A stretch of 64,000 nt of DNA, from positions 1,240,001 through 1,304,000 of the forward strand of contig CANLLZ010000001.1 of NCBI GenBank assembly GCA_947492235.1, read 5' to 3'. Numbering within the stretch: the stretch's first letter is position 1; each line of letters begins with the position of its first letter. Source of the DNA: an uncultured Altererythrobacter sp. (GTDB lineage: Bacteria > Pseudomonadota > Alphaproteobacteria > Sphingomonadales > Sphingomonadaceae). The notes under the pieces were generated by a model that saw only the letters and a list, made by a program, of their open reading frames with translations, ran no database searches and was not told the origin of the DNA. Position numbers and translations under genes: made by a program. Positions 36,412-46,272 of this stretch are shown here, in pieces.

Positions 36412-36891
36412 ATGACCGCTACGATTACAGCGTATCGCCTGTGCGCGGGCGTGATGCTGGCGAACAGGGACGGCAAAGTCTTCGTCGCTCAGCGGATCGA
36501 CAGCCGCGGCTATGATGCGTGGCAAATGCCGCAAGGCGGCGTGGACAAGGGCGAAGACCTCGAAGCCGCTGCCTTGCGCGAACTGGCCGAGGAAACCGGC
36601 GTTTCGGGCGACAAGGTAGAGATTATCGGGCGGATGGATGATCCGGTGCGCTACGACCTCCCAGACGAGCTGATCGGCAAATTGTGGCGCGGCAAATATC
36701 GCGGGCAGGAACAGCACTGGTTCCTCGCGCGGTTCATGGGCGAAGACAGCGATATCGATCTGGAAGCGCACGATCCGCCGGAATTTTCCACTTGGAAATG
36801 GGCCGATCCGGAGGAGCTGCCGGACCTGATCGTGCCGTTCAAACGCGATGTGTATCGCGCGGTGGTAAAGGCATTTCGCGAGCTGGTTTAG
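36412..36891 (+). CDS. rppH: RNA pyrophosphohydrolase
   Basis: 159 residues. The N-terminus [21 protein letters not shown] and [13 protein letters not shown] lead into the Nudix box ([20 protein letters not shown], finishing ETGV). The downstream [20 protein letters not shown] and [20 protein letters not shown] segments are the RppH/IalA signature. It removes pyrophosphate from the 5' end of mRNAs and (historically) hydrolyses Ap5A-type dinucleotides. Co-transcribed with the upstream esterase gene; it converges with the TPR gene 6 bases away. Confidence 0.95.
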   Translation: MTATITAYRLCAGVMLANRDGKVFVAQRIDSRGYDAWQMPQGGVDKGEDLEAAALRELAEETGVSGDKVEIIGRMDDPVRYDLPDELIGKLWRGKYRGQEQHWFLARFMGEDSDIDLEAHDPPEFSTWKWADPEELPDLIVPFKRDVYRAVVKAFRELV

Positions 36892-36897
36892 CGCTCG

Positions 36898-37404
36898 TCA
36901 GTTCGACTGCGTAACCTGCGCATCGGGCAGCACGGCCTCGGCGGTCAGAACACGTGGCTGCGGCCCTTGTGAAATGGTCGCCGCCAGCTGCCGGGTCTCG
37001 GCGCAATTCGTGCCGCACAGCGATTGCAGGCGCGAGAGGTTGTTGCGCGCTTTCTCGACCGCGCCTTTCTCGACCAGCGCCTGACCCTCGCCAGCAATGG
37101 CCGCAAAATTGTTCGGGTCGCGGTCCAGCGCCTCGCGGTAATAAGCGATGGCCTTGCCTTGCAGCCCTTCGCGCCGCGCCGCCTTTGCCAGATCGAGATA
37201 AATCGGCGTGTAGGCGGGATCCACCGCCAGCGCCGCCTCGAATGCGTCAATGGCCTTTTGCGGCTGACCGGCGGCCAGTGCAGCGCGCCCTTCCGCCACC
37301 AGCACCGCTGCGCGCGGAGCCGGATCGCGTTCCGCGCCGTAGCCCACACTCGCCTGAACAGCGATAACCAGCGACAGGGCAGCAGCAGCAGGGGCGAAAC
37401 GCAT
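36898..37404 (-). CDS. Periplasmic tetratricopeptide-repeat protein
   Basis: 168 residues. A signal peptide (RFAPAAAALSLVIAVQASVGYG) is followed by two to three TPR units: AEGRAALAAGQPQKAIDAFE, PIYLDLAKAARREGLQGKAI and AAIAGEGQALVEKGAVEKAR. Two cysteines (CGTNCAE) near residue 138 may form a disulfide. The start at 37404 has AAGGA at the right distance. Function unknown; TPR proteins of this size usually mediate protein contacts. It follows rsmB with a gap of about 83 bases. Confidence 0.8.
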   Translation of the reverse strand: MRFAPAAAALSLVIAVQASVGYGAERDPAPRAAVLVAEGRAALAAGQPQKAIDAFEAALAVDPAYTPIYLDLAKAARREGLQGKAIAYYREALDRDPNNFAAIAGEGQALVEKGAVEKARNNLSRLQSLCGTNCAETRQLAATISQGPQPRVLTAEAVLPDAQVTQSN

Positions 37405-37487
37405 GCACAATTCCTTCAGCGAAGTGCGGGCCTTGGTCTGGGAAACGGGGCCATCGATAGGGTCGGCTTGGACCATAGATCAGCAGG

Positions 37488-38669
37488 CTAGCACGGCAAG
37501 GCTGCACGGGCGATGAAAAATCCGTCGGTCCCGTCGTGGAACGGTGTCAGGCGCATTCCTTGCCCGCGTGGCTGCCCCGCCGGAAGCGTTACCGGATCGG
37601 CCTGCCAGCCCGGCGTGCGCTTCAGGAAGGCATCGATCCGGTCGGCGCCTTCCTCGTCGAGCAGCGAGCAGGTGACGAACACAATGCGCCCGCCCGGCTT
37701 CACCAGTTCCGATGCGATATCGAGCAATTTGTCCTGCACCCCGGCATAGCGGGCCAGCGCGCGGCTATCGATCCGCCACTTGCCCTCTGGCTTGCGCCGC
37801 AGGGTGCCGGTGCCAGAGCATGGCGCATCAACAAACACACAGTCAGCCATCCGGCGACATTGCGCCAGCGCGTCCAGCTCTTTGCCCGCATCCAGCAGGA
37901 CCGTTTCGATCATGCCCGCCCCTGCCCGCTCGGCGCGCGGCGGCAATTTGGACAGGCGTCCGCGGTCGGTATCGCTGGCAATCAGCGTGCCTGAATTTTC
38001 CATGGCGGCGGCGAGCCCCAGGGTCTTGCCCCCTGCCCCAGCGCAAAGATCGATCACCGTCTGTCCCGGCTTCACGTCTGCGGCGAGGCAGGCGATCTGG
38101 CTGCCGAGGTCCTGCACTTCCAGCTGGCCTTCGCGGTAGGCGGGCCATTGTTCGACCTGTGTGCCTGAGGGCAGGCGCAGCGCCTGCGCGATGGGCAGCG
38201 GCTCGGCCTCGACAGGCAGGTCGATTGTTTCGCTGCTCGCCTTGAGCGTGTTGATCCGAATATCGAGCGGCGCGCGGCCCAGCAGAGCCGACTGCTCCTC
38301 CTCGTCCAGACCCGACGCGGCAAAGCGCTCCGCCAACCATCCGGGCACCATGCCGCCTTCCGCCGCCTTCTCGCGGCTGCCAATGGCGGGCGGGCCGTAA
38401 TTGGAGCCGTCGAACAAGGGCGCGATGGCCGGATCGACCTCGGCCAGTCGGAGCATCGCGGTGCGGCCCGTTTTGGGCACGGGGCCACACGCACGGATTG
38501 CCGCATAGACCAGCTCGCGCACGGCCCTACGGTCCTTGCTCCCCGCATAACGGCTGGATTTCGCCCAATTTGCAATAATCCGGTCAGCGGGGGCGCCGTT
38601 CGACTTTGCCCCCTCGATCACTCCATCAAGAATTTCGATAGCCGCCTGAACGCGGGCTGCGGGGGTCAT
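37488..38669 (-). CDS. rsmB: 16S rRNA m5C methyltransferase, RsmB/NOL1/NOP2 family
   Basis: 393 residues. An N-terminal NusB-like RNA-binding helical region (VQAAIEILDGVIEGAK) precedes the SAM domain with VIDLCAGAGGKTLGLAAAM. Motif IV VFVDAPCSGTGTLRR and motif VI VFVTCSLLDEEG provide the two cysteines of the m5C mechanism. Position C967 of 16S rRNA is the usual target of RsmB; this assignment is by family. Leftward, 15 bases downstream of guaB, so probably co-transcribed. Confidence 0.88.
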   Translation of the reverse strand: MTPAARVQAAIEILDGVIEGAKSNGAPADRIIANWAKSSRYAGSKDRRAVRELVYAAIRACGPVPKTGRTAMLRLAEVDPAIAPLFDGSNYGPPAIGSREKAAEGGMVPGWLAERFAASGLDEEEQSALLGRAPLDIRINTLKASSETIDLPVEAEPLPIAQALRLPSGTQVEQWPAYREGQLEVQDLGSQIACLAADVKPGQTVIDLCAGAGGKTLGLAAAMENSGTLIASDTDRGRLSKLPPRAERAGAGMIETVLLDAGKELDALAQCRRMADCVFVDAPCSGTGTLRRKPEGKWRIDSRALARYAGVQDKLLDIASELVKPGGRIVFVTCSLLDEEGADRIDAFLKRTPGWQADPVTLPAGQPRGQGMRLTPFHDGTDGFFIARAALPC

Positions 38670-38684
38670 GCCCCCACCTTCTGG

Positions 38685-40244
<1,560 letters not shown>

Positions 40245-40258
40245 TCACCATCTGTGCA

Positions 40259-41287
40259 CTATTCCTCGCCGACCGGATAAAGCACCGTGCTGCCGAAATA
40301 GCGCAGCAGGGCAACATGCAGCAACATATCCTGCGCCGCCCCGCCCAGCTCTATATCCTCACCCCATTCGTCGGTGGCGCGGTGGTAATCGCTATCGATA
40401 AACTGCCCCAGCCGCTTCTCGTCGGCAAAGGCGCTGGAGACCAGCACGGCGGGCACATCGCGTTTGAGCAGGGCAAAGGCATCCTGACGCGGCACCCAGC
40501 GGTCCTGCTCCTTGCGAACAGACAGCCGCCTTCCCTCGACCCGGATCACTTCGGCAATCCCGGCATCGAGCGGCGTGCGCCCCCAGCCGATTACAGCGAC
40601 CGGTGCACCGCGCGGGGCAATAGCCACGCTGTCGAGATTAAAGGCCGCGACCATGGTGGGCAGCGGCGCGGGCGGATCGTCGGCGAACGCCTCAGCCCCC
40701 ACCAAGCCGGCCTCTTCGCCCGTGGTGGCGACAATATACAGATCGCGCTCAAGCGGCCCTTGCGCAGCGATGCGGCGGGCCACCTCCAGCGTGACAGCCA
40801 CGCCGCTGGCATTGTCGACTGCCCCGTTGCACAGGCGGTCGGGCGCAGCGGGCGGACCGCACATTCCCAGATGATCCCAATGCGAAAGGAGCACCACCGC
40901 GCCGCTATCCGGCACCAATCCGGGCAGAACGCCGACAATATTCGCGCTGAGCAGACCGGTCACGCCTTCGCTCACATCCACTTGCATATCGCGGTAACGC
41001 TGGGCCGGAACGGTCAGAGGCTGCTTCCACTTGCCGCGCATTCCGGGCTGAAAGCCGTAGGATTCCAGAGCTGCGATGATGTATTGCTGGGTGGCCACGC
41101 CGCCAGCGCTGCCCGGCATACGTCCGCCATATTCCGGTGCAGAAAGCACGGCGATATGCTCGCCAAGCGCCGCCTCGATGCCGGTCAGATCTTCACTGGC
41201 AGGCCCGACGGTCGTGCATCCTGCCAGCGCCAGTGCCAGCAGGCCGCCAATCAGGCGCTTCCTCTGCGAATTTCTAATCGCCCCCAA
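40259..41287 (-). CDS. M28 family zinc aminopeptidase, lipoprotein
   Basis: About 342 residues. The start used here is a TTG at 41287, because it follows the upstream stop, has GGGGAAG about 8 bases before it and gives a normal lipoprotein signal (RKRLIGGLLALALAGC); in-frame ATGs at 41335 and 41353 would overlap the neighbouring gene. Binuclear zinc ligands are visible in LLSHWDHLG, GAVDNASGV, TTGEEAGLVG, FNLDSVA and SDYHRATDEW. An M28 peptidase acting in the cell envelope; substrate unknown. Confidence 0.85.
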   Translation of the reverse strand: MGAIRNSQRKRLIGGLLALALAGCTTVGPASEDLTGIEAALGEHIAVLSAPEYGGRMPGSAGGVATQQYIIAALESYGFQPGMRGKWKQPLTVPAQRYRDMQVDVSEGVTGLLSANIVGVLPGLVPDSGAVVLLSHWDHLGMCGPPAAPDRLCNGAVDNASGVAVTLEVARRIAAQGPLERDLYIVATTGEEAGLVGAEAFADDPPAPLPTMVAAFNLDSVAIAPRGAPVAVIGWGRTPLDAGIAEVIRVEGRRLSVRKEQDRWVPRQDAFALLKRDVPAVLVSSAFADEKRLGQFIDSDYHRATDEWGEDIELGGAAQDMLLHVALLRYFGSTVLYPVGEE

Positions 41288-41312
41288 GACCGTGCTTCCC
41301 CAAAAACCGAGC

Positions 41313-42068
41313 CTATTCGGCGGTCCACCCGCCATCGATGCTCCAATTGGCACCGGTTACATTACCCGCTTCCGAACGGCACAGGAAAACCGCCAGCGCG
41401 CCGATTTCTTCGGGCTGGACGAATTTCTTGGTCGGCTGCTTGGCCAGCAGGACATCGTTGATCACTTCATCGCGGGTCAGGCCCCGCGCCTTCATCGTGT
41501 CGGGGATCTGCCCCTCGATCAGCGGCGTCCAGACATAACCCGGACTGATGCAATTCGCCGTCACGCCAGTCTGCGCCAGCTCCAGCGCAATCGTCTTGGT
41601 AAAGCCAGCAATCCCATGCTTGCTGGCGTTATACGCGCTCTTGAACGGCGATGCGGTGAGCGAATGCGCGCTGGCGGTGTTGATGATCCGGCCCCAGCCC
41701 GCTTCCTTCATCGCCGGAACCGCGTGCCGCGTGGTGTGAAATGCCGCGGTCAGATTCAGCGCGATAATCTTGTCCCACTGGTCAGGCGGAAAATCTTCCA
41801 CCGGCGCAACGTGCTGCATCCCGGCATTGTTGACCAGAATATCGACTGGCCCCGCCTCTGCCATCATTTCCGCGATGGCGTCCGCGTCAGTCAGGTCAGC
41901 ACCCGAGTGGCTGGCAGACAGCTCTTCCCTCAGCGCAGCAATCGCATCGGCATCGCCAAACCCGTTGAGGATGATCTCTGCCCCCTCCGCATGCAAGGCG
42001 CGCGCCACCGCCAGACCGATGCCCGATGTTGAGCCTGTAACAAGTGCGCGTTTGCCGGACAGGAACAT
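41313..42068 (-). CDS. 3-hydroxybutyrate dehydrogenase
   Basis: 251 residues, SDR. The cofactor loop is ALVTGSTSGIGLAVARAL, then ILVNNAGMQHVAPVEDFP, the serine in NTASAHSLTASP and the catalytic YNASKHGIAGFTKT. The segment ANCISPGYVWTPLIEGQI, with GGWTAE as C-terminus, is typical of D-3-hydroxybutyrate dehydrogenases of PHB-cycling bacteria. The start MFLSGKRALVTG at 42068 is preferred over an upstream ATG. It would oxidise 3-hydroxybutyrate released from PHB, in keeping with the PHA genes at the right end. Confidence 0.9.
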   Translation of the reverse strand: MFLSGKRALVTGSTSGIGLAVARALHAEGAEIILNGFGDADAIAALREELSASHSGADLTDADAIAEMMAEAGPVDILVNNAGMQHVAPVEDFPPDQWDKIIALNLTAAFHTTRHAVPAMKEAGWGRIINTASAHSLTASPFKSAYNASKHGIAGFTKTIALELAQTGVTANCISPGYVWTPLIEGQIPDTMKARGLTRDEVINDVLLAKQPTKKFVQPEEIGALAVFLCRSEAGNVTGANWSIDGGWTAE

Positions 42069-42180
42069 ACGTTGCCTCTTAGGGGTTTGAATTGCGAACA
42101 ATTTGTGGGACCTGTCTTGCGTTCAATACGTCCGCTGTCCAGTCCCGGCGGAAACAGAAATAGTTTGTAGGGGAAATGCC

Positions 42181-43053
42181 GTGCGGCTCAATCCGTTTAA
42201 CACTGGCAATATCAATGTCCGTTCGAGCGGCGGAGGCGGCGGCAGATTTCCCGGCGGCGGCGGCGGCAAGGTCGGCTGCGGCACGCTGGTCATCGCAGCC
42301 ATCGGCGCGCTGGTTTTCGGGATCAATCCGATGCAGACCATCGGCGTGGTCGAAAGCGTCCAGCAAACCACCGGCGGCGGCGGCGGAACCTCCAGCACGA
42401 ACGAGCAGGAAATCTGCACCCGCGGCCCATACGCGACGGAGGCCTGCAACGCTCTTCAGTCGCTCAACCAGACATGGGCCCCGGAATTCCAGCGCGCCGG
42501 CATCGCGTTCCAGCAACCCGTGCTGGACCTTTATACCGGCGGCGGTGTGCGATCAGGGTGCGGCACCGCGCCCGCAGCCGCAGGGCCGTTCTACTGCCCC
42601 GCTGACAATGGCATCTACATCAACACCACATTCTACGACCAAATGGCGCAGCAGATGGGCGCAGGCGGCGATTTCGCGCGGCTGTATGTCTTGGCCCATG
42701 AATATGGTCACCACATCCAGAACCTGACCGGTTTGGCCGGGCAAGTGCGCAGCGTGCAGGCGCAGAACCCGCGCCGCTCCAACGAATTGCAGGTCCGCAT
42801 GGAATTGCAGGCCGATTGCTATGCCGGTGTCTGGGCGGGCAAAAACCGCAACCTGATCGAACCGGGCGATATGCAGGAAGGCCTGCGCGCTGCCAGCGCC
42901 ATCGGTGACGATACCTTGCAACGAAATGCCGGCCAGCGCGTTAATCCCGAAAGCTTTACCCACGGCACCAGCCAGCAGCGGATGGACGCCCTGCGGCGCG
43001 GATTGGAGAGTGCAGATGACAGCGTTTGCGATGCCTATTTCGAGAACCTGTAG
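42181..43053 (+). CDS. Neutral zinc metallopeptidase (YpfJ family)
   Basis: 290 residues with a GTG start (VRLNPFNTGNINV) preceded by AGGGGAAA. A glycine-rich N-terminal segment (SSGGGGGRFPGGGGG) leads to one transmembrane segment (TLVIAAIGALVFGI). The outward domain contains the zinc motif YVLAHEYGHHIQNLTG (HExxH) and a downstream glutamate in RMELQADCYAGVWAG. Family function is not established. It is followed 7 bases later by a secreted protein gene. Confidence 0.9.
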   Translation: MRLNPFNTGNINVRSSGGGGGRFPGGGGGKVGCGTLVIAAIGALVFGINPMQTIGVVESVQQTTGGGGGTSSTNEQEICTRGPYATEACNALQSLNQTWAPEFQRAGIAFQQPVLDLYTGGGVRSGCGTAPAAAGPFYCPADNGIYINTTFYDQMAQQMGAGGDFARLYVLAHEYGHHIQNLTGLAGQVRSVQAQNPRRSNELQVRMELQADCYAGVWAGKNRNLIEPGDMQEGLRAASAIGDDTLQRNAGQRVNPESFTHGTSQQRMDALRRGLESADDSVCDAYFENL

Positions 43054-43060
43054 CAACGTG

Positions 43061-43603
43061 ATGAGAGCCGTATTTGCAGGAGCGCTCGCAAGTGCTCTGG
43101 CAGCACCTGCCTTTGCGCAGGACGAGCCCAGAGTGGTGACGGACGGTCCGAACATGACCGATGTCGCGCGCACGCCGCTGGACATTCTCAATATCGATCC
43201 AGAAGACCTTCCCCCTGTTCTGGTTGAGGCTCTGGCCAATCCCTATGCCAGCGATGATCTGGCTGGCTGCGCAGATATTAATATCGAAATCACCCGGCTG
43301 ACCAACGTGCTTGGCCCGGATTTCGATACGCTTCAGGTGGAGCGTGATGGTTTAACCATCGAGAAAGTTGCGCAGGGCGCGCTGGGTATGCTGATCCCGT
43401 TTGACGGAATTATCCGTGAGATAACCGGTGCCGCAGACCGCAAGCGTGATCTGGAGCTGGCCATTATCGCCGGATCGACCCGGCGCGGTTATCTGAAGGG
43501 TTTGGGCGCGCAGCAAGGCTGCATGATCCCGGCTCGCCCGATCTCGACAGCGCCGGTGGACATTGCCGATCCTGCAGAAACGCAAGAGGCGGAGGAAGAC
43601 TGA
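43061..43603 (+). CDS. Secreted protein of unknown function
   Basis: 180 residues. The N-terminus MRAVFAGALASALAAPAFAQ is a clean signal peptide with AFA cleavage. The mature protein has two cysteines (LAGCADINIEI and AQQGCMIPA) that may pair, a helical middle (GALGMLIPFDGIIREITGAA) and an acidic tail (DPAETQEAEED). The helical RKRDLELAIIAGSTRRGYLK part resembles short periplasmic proteins common in sphingomonads, but no named family. In-frame upstream ATG at 43031 inside the metallopeptidase gene is less likely. Confidence 0.68.
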   Translation: MRAVFAGALASALAAPAFAQDEPRVVTDGPNMTDVARTPLDILNIDPEDLPPVLVEALANPYASDDLAGCADINIEITRLTNVLGPDFDTLQVERDGLTIEKVAQGALGMLIPFDGIIREITGAADRKRDLELAIIAGSTRRGYLKGLGAQQGCMIPARPISTAPVDIADPAETQEAEED

Positions 43604-43636
43604 CAGTCCTCCCCCGCCTGCTTTGTTGCCTTGGGC

Positions 43637-45064
43637 TTACGCTGTAAGTTCCTCTGCTTCAGGGTCCTTGCGTCCGCCCACGCTCGACCAGTCGATGCCG
43701 CGTGTCGCATACATCACCCCGGCCAGCGCCATGAACAGCATCACCGATCCGATCAGTAGTGACAGAGCCTCTAGGCTGAGCAGGACGTAGAGCGAGGCAT
43801 AAAGGCCCAGCAGGATTGCTCCGACTGTCAGCGCGCGCTTCTTCGTGCCCAGCACCGCCATGCTGTAGGCGGTGAGCAAGCCGACAATCGCCAACGTCGC
43901 TCCGGCAAAGGCCGCAGTGAACCCGATGACCTCCGCAAAGGCGAGCAGCAGGACGAAAAACAGCACCAGCCCAGCGCCAGTCAGCAGGTATTCCGCCGCA
44001 GCCACCCGTGCGCCGGCGACCAGATCGAACATCAGGAAGGTCAGGAAAGTAAAGCCGATCACCAAAAAACCGTATTTCACGCTGCGATCGACCTGGCTGT
44101 AGAGGTCGACCGGCTCGATCAGCCGGACTTCGGCAATCTGACCGCCCGATGCGCCCTCCGCGTAAGCCGATACCCGAACAGGCGGCGGAGGCGGTGTTGC
44201 CATACCCCCGGCATTCTCGACCACACCTGTGTCAGCGGTCGATGCGATGGACCGGCCGAGCGCTAGGTTGGCAATGGACCATTCTGCGGAGAACCCGTCA
44301 TCGCCCACTTCGCGCGCATCGGGCAGGAAGCCGCCGTTAAAGCTGGGATGCGCCCAAGTGGAGTTGACTGCCCAGTCGGTCTGCCCGCCGCGCGGAACCA
44401 GCGACAGCGAACGGCTTCCCCGCAGGCTATAACTGTAATCGACCGCAAGCGTGCCCTCTCCGTCCCATTCCAGATAGCCATGAAAGCCAGAACCGCCGCT
44501 TTCTATAGGACCCTTGCCCGGTTTCAGCGACAACGCCTCGCCCGCAATAGTCGCCGCCGCATCGCCTTGCAGCCCGCGCGGATCGGAAACGCCAAAACGC
44601 AGCTCGCTCTCGGCAAGACGCAGAGAGGCCGGATCGACATCGAGCCGCTCCAGATCATCTGGCAAGGCGAACTGTGCCGCGCCTTCGGTCGTCGCCAGAT
44701 AGGTGACCGTCTCGTAGATCGACTTCTTGCGCACTTCGGGTTGCAGCGTCGTCGCCACATCATGCGATTGCGGGGACAGATACAGCTCCCGCCGCGCGGT
44801 GATCCGGCGGGTGATGTTCTGACCATTGCGGGTTTCGGTCTGGGTGGTCTCTTCCGTGTAGGGCACGACCAGCACCGGCCCGCTCAGCGTCTGCGGCCCG
44901 CCCCAGCCCGCCGTGATGCTGTCCTGCGCGACGCGCGCCTGATGCTGCCGGTCACTGACCAGCGCGTAGACCATCAGCAGCGGGACCAGCAGGATAAAGC
45001 CCACCAGCCCCACAAACAGCAATTTCACCCCGGGCGATCGTTCGGTTCGCATCATTCTCTCCAT
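43637..45064 (-). CDS. creD: Inner membrane protein CreD
   Basis: 475 residues. One N-terminal transmembrane segment (LLFVGLVGFILLVPLLMVYA), then a large periplasmic domain with the CreD hallmarks GPVLVVPYTEE and RRELYLSPQ, ending with about five membrane segments (YGFLVIGFTFLTFLMFDLVA onward). CreD proteins accompany the CreBC two-component system in enterics and influence beta-lactam and envelope phenotypes; no CreBC genes are near here. ATGs at 45064, 45052 and 45049-45055 are all possible. It diverges from the cyclophilin gene across 112 bases. Confidence 0.9.
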   Translation of the reverse strand: MERMMRTERSPGVKLLFVGLVGFILLVPLLMVYALVSDRQHQARVAQDSITAGWGGPQTLSGPVLVVPYTEETTQTETRNGQNITRRITARRELYLSPQSHDVATTLQPEVRKKSIYETVTYLATTEGAAQFALPDDLERLDVDPASLRLAESELRFGVSDPRGLQGDAAATIAGEALSLKPGKGPIESGGSGFHGYLEWDGEGTLAVDYSYSLRGSRSLSLVPRGGQTDWAVNSTWAHPSFNGGFLPDAREVGDDGFSAEWSIANLALGRSIASTADTGVVENAGGMATPPPPPVRVSAYAEGASGGQIAEVRLIEPVDLYSQVDRSVKYGFLVIGFTFLTFLMFDLVAGARVAAAEYLLTGAGLVLFFVLLLAFAEVIGFTAAFAGATLAIVGLLTAYSMAVLGTKKRALTVGAILLGLYASLYVLLSLEALSLLIGSVMLFMALAGVMYATRGIDWSSVGGRKDPEAEELTA

Positions 45065-45176
45065 TGCGCGTTATAGCGACGAAACGTGCACTGTGAGCGA
45101 TGAACTGAATGCTCGTTGAACCGCCATGATGTAGCGAACACTTGCACCCCGCGCCTTACACAGTCAGCTTCAGCAG

Positions 45177-45824
45177 ATGACCTACCGTGCCATTATCGCC
45201 GCCGCTCTGGCTTTCACCCTGCCTGCGTCCCTTGCCGCGCAAACGGAGGATGCACCACCCGAGGAGCCGACATTCGAGACGGTGGGCGTGGTTCTGGAAA
45301 CCACGATGGGCGCGATAACCATCGCGCTGGAAACCGAGCGTGCGCCGATCACCGCAGGTAATTTCCTGCGCTATGTCGACGAAGGGCGGTTCGACGGAAC
45401 CGTGTTCTACCGCGCGATGAGCCTCGACTGGGGCGAGCAGCCCAACGGCCTGATCCAGGGCGGCACGCAGAACGACCCCGACCGGATACTAGACCCCATC
45501 CCGCACGAACCGACCACCGTAACCGGCCTGACCCACGCGCGCGGCGCGATCTCCATGGCGATGGGCGAACCGGGCAGCGCGAACGGCGACTTCTCGATCA
45601 TGCTACAGGACCAGCCCGGCATGGACGCCAACCCCGATGCGACCGACCCCGTCTGGCAAAACGGCTACGCCACCTTCGGCACCGTGGTGGACGGAATGGA
45701 GGTAGTCGAAGCCATCCACGCCGCCCCGATCGACCCGGCAAAGGGCGAAGGCTGGATGGTCGGCCAGACGCTGGCGGAGCCGGTGGTGATTACGAAAGCG
45801 CGGCGATTGGCCGAGCAAAAGTAG
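45177..45824 (+). CDS. Periplasmic cyclophilin-type peptidylprolyl isomerase
   Basis: 215 residues with a signal peptide (MTYRAIIAAALAFTLPASLA, then AQTEDAPP). The cyclophilin core follows: VVLETTMGAITIALETERAP, NFLRYVDEGRFDGTVFYRAM, GLIQGGTQNDPDRI, and FSIMLQDQPGMDA. It catalyses proline cis/trans isomerisation during folding of exported proteins. Some residues of the classic active site (GFMIQGGD) differ, as is usual in bacterial periplasmic forms. It converges with the DCC-family gene, stop to stop. Confidence 0.92.
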   Translation: MTYRAIIAAALAFTLPASLAAQTEDAPPEEPTFETVGVVLETTMGAITIALETERAPITAGNFLRYVDEGRFDGTVFYRAMSLDWGEQPNGLIQGGTQNDPDRILDPIPHEPTTVTGLTHARGAISMAMGEPGSANGDFSIMLQDQPGMDANPDATDPVWQNGYATFGTVVDGMEVVEAIHAAPIDPAKGEGWMVGQTLAEPVVITKARRLAEQK

Positions 45825-45825
45825 C

Positions 45826-46272
45826 CTAGACGAGCCGGGATCGCTGCTCTTCGCTCAGCAGCGCACAGGCCGTATTGGTCTTCCCGAACCACCGGTAGCG
45901 ATTGCGGGCGACCAATCGGTAAGCGGCATCGGCCAGCCCGCGCGGGACAATCCGCCCGATCAACGCAAGCCGCCACCATCCGCCGAGCTTCTCCGCCAGT
46001 TTGAAATAGCCGGCGCTTTCCGACCATGCCTCCCCGTCCGTGATCAGAAGATAGGTTGCGTCCATGTCGATATCGTAATGGCGATAGAGCGCCTGACCCA
46101 AAGCATCTTGCGCGCTTGTATAGCTGATCCGCCCACCGGGATCGTGCTTCATCAAAAAGCGCACACCGCTTGAGCACAGCACGCACACATTATCGAAGAC
46201 GAAGAGCGGACGAGAATCGTCGAAATTTGGCACATCCGGATCGGCGCGGAAGCTGTAGGAAGGATGGTTCAT
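45826..46272 (-). CDS. DCC family thiol-disulfide oxidoreductase-like protein (DUF393)
   Basis: 148 residues. The FDNVCVLCSSGVRFLM block gives the DxxCxxC motif near residue 30 that names the DCC family, and the C-terminus has RYRWFGKTNTACALLSEEQR, also typical. Members are predicted thioredoxin-like but without proven substrate. Start and the stop of the upstream saccharopine-dehydrogenase-like gene overlap as ATGA, so the two are translationally coupled. Confidence 0.87.
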   Translation of the reverse strand: MNHPSYSFRADPDVPNFDDSRPLFVFDNVCVLCSSGVRFLMKHDPGGRISYTSAQDALGQALYRHYDIDMDATYLLITDGEAWSESAGYFKLAEKLGGWWRLALIGRIVPRGLADAAYRLVARNRYRWFGKTNTACALLSEEQRSRLV

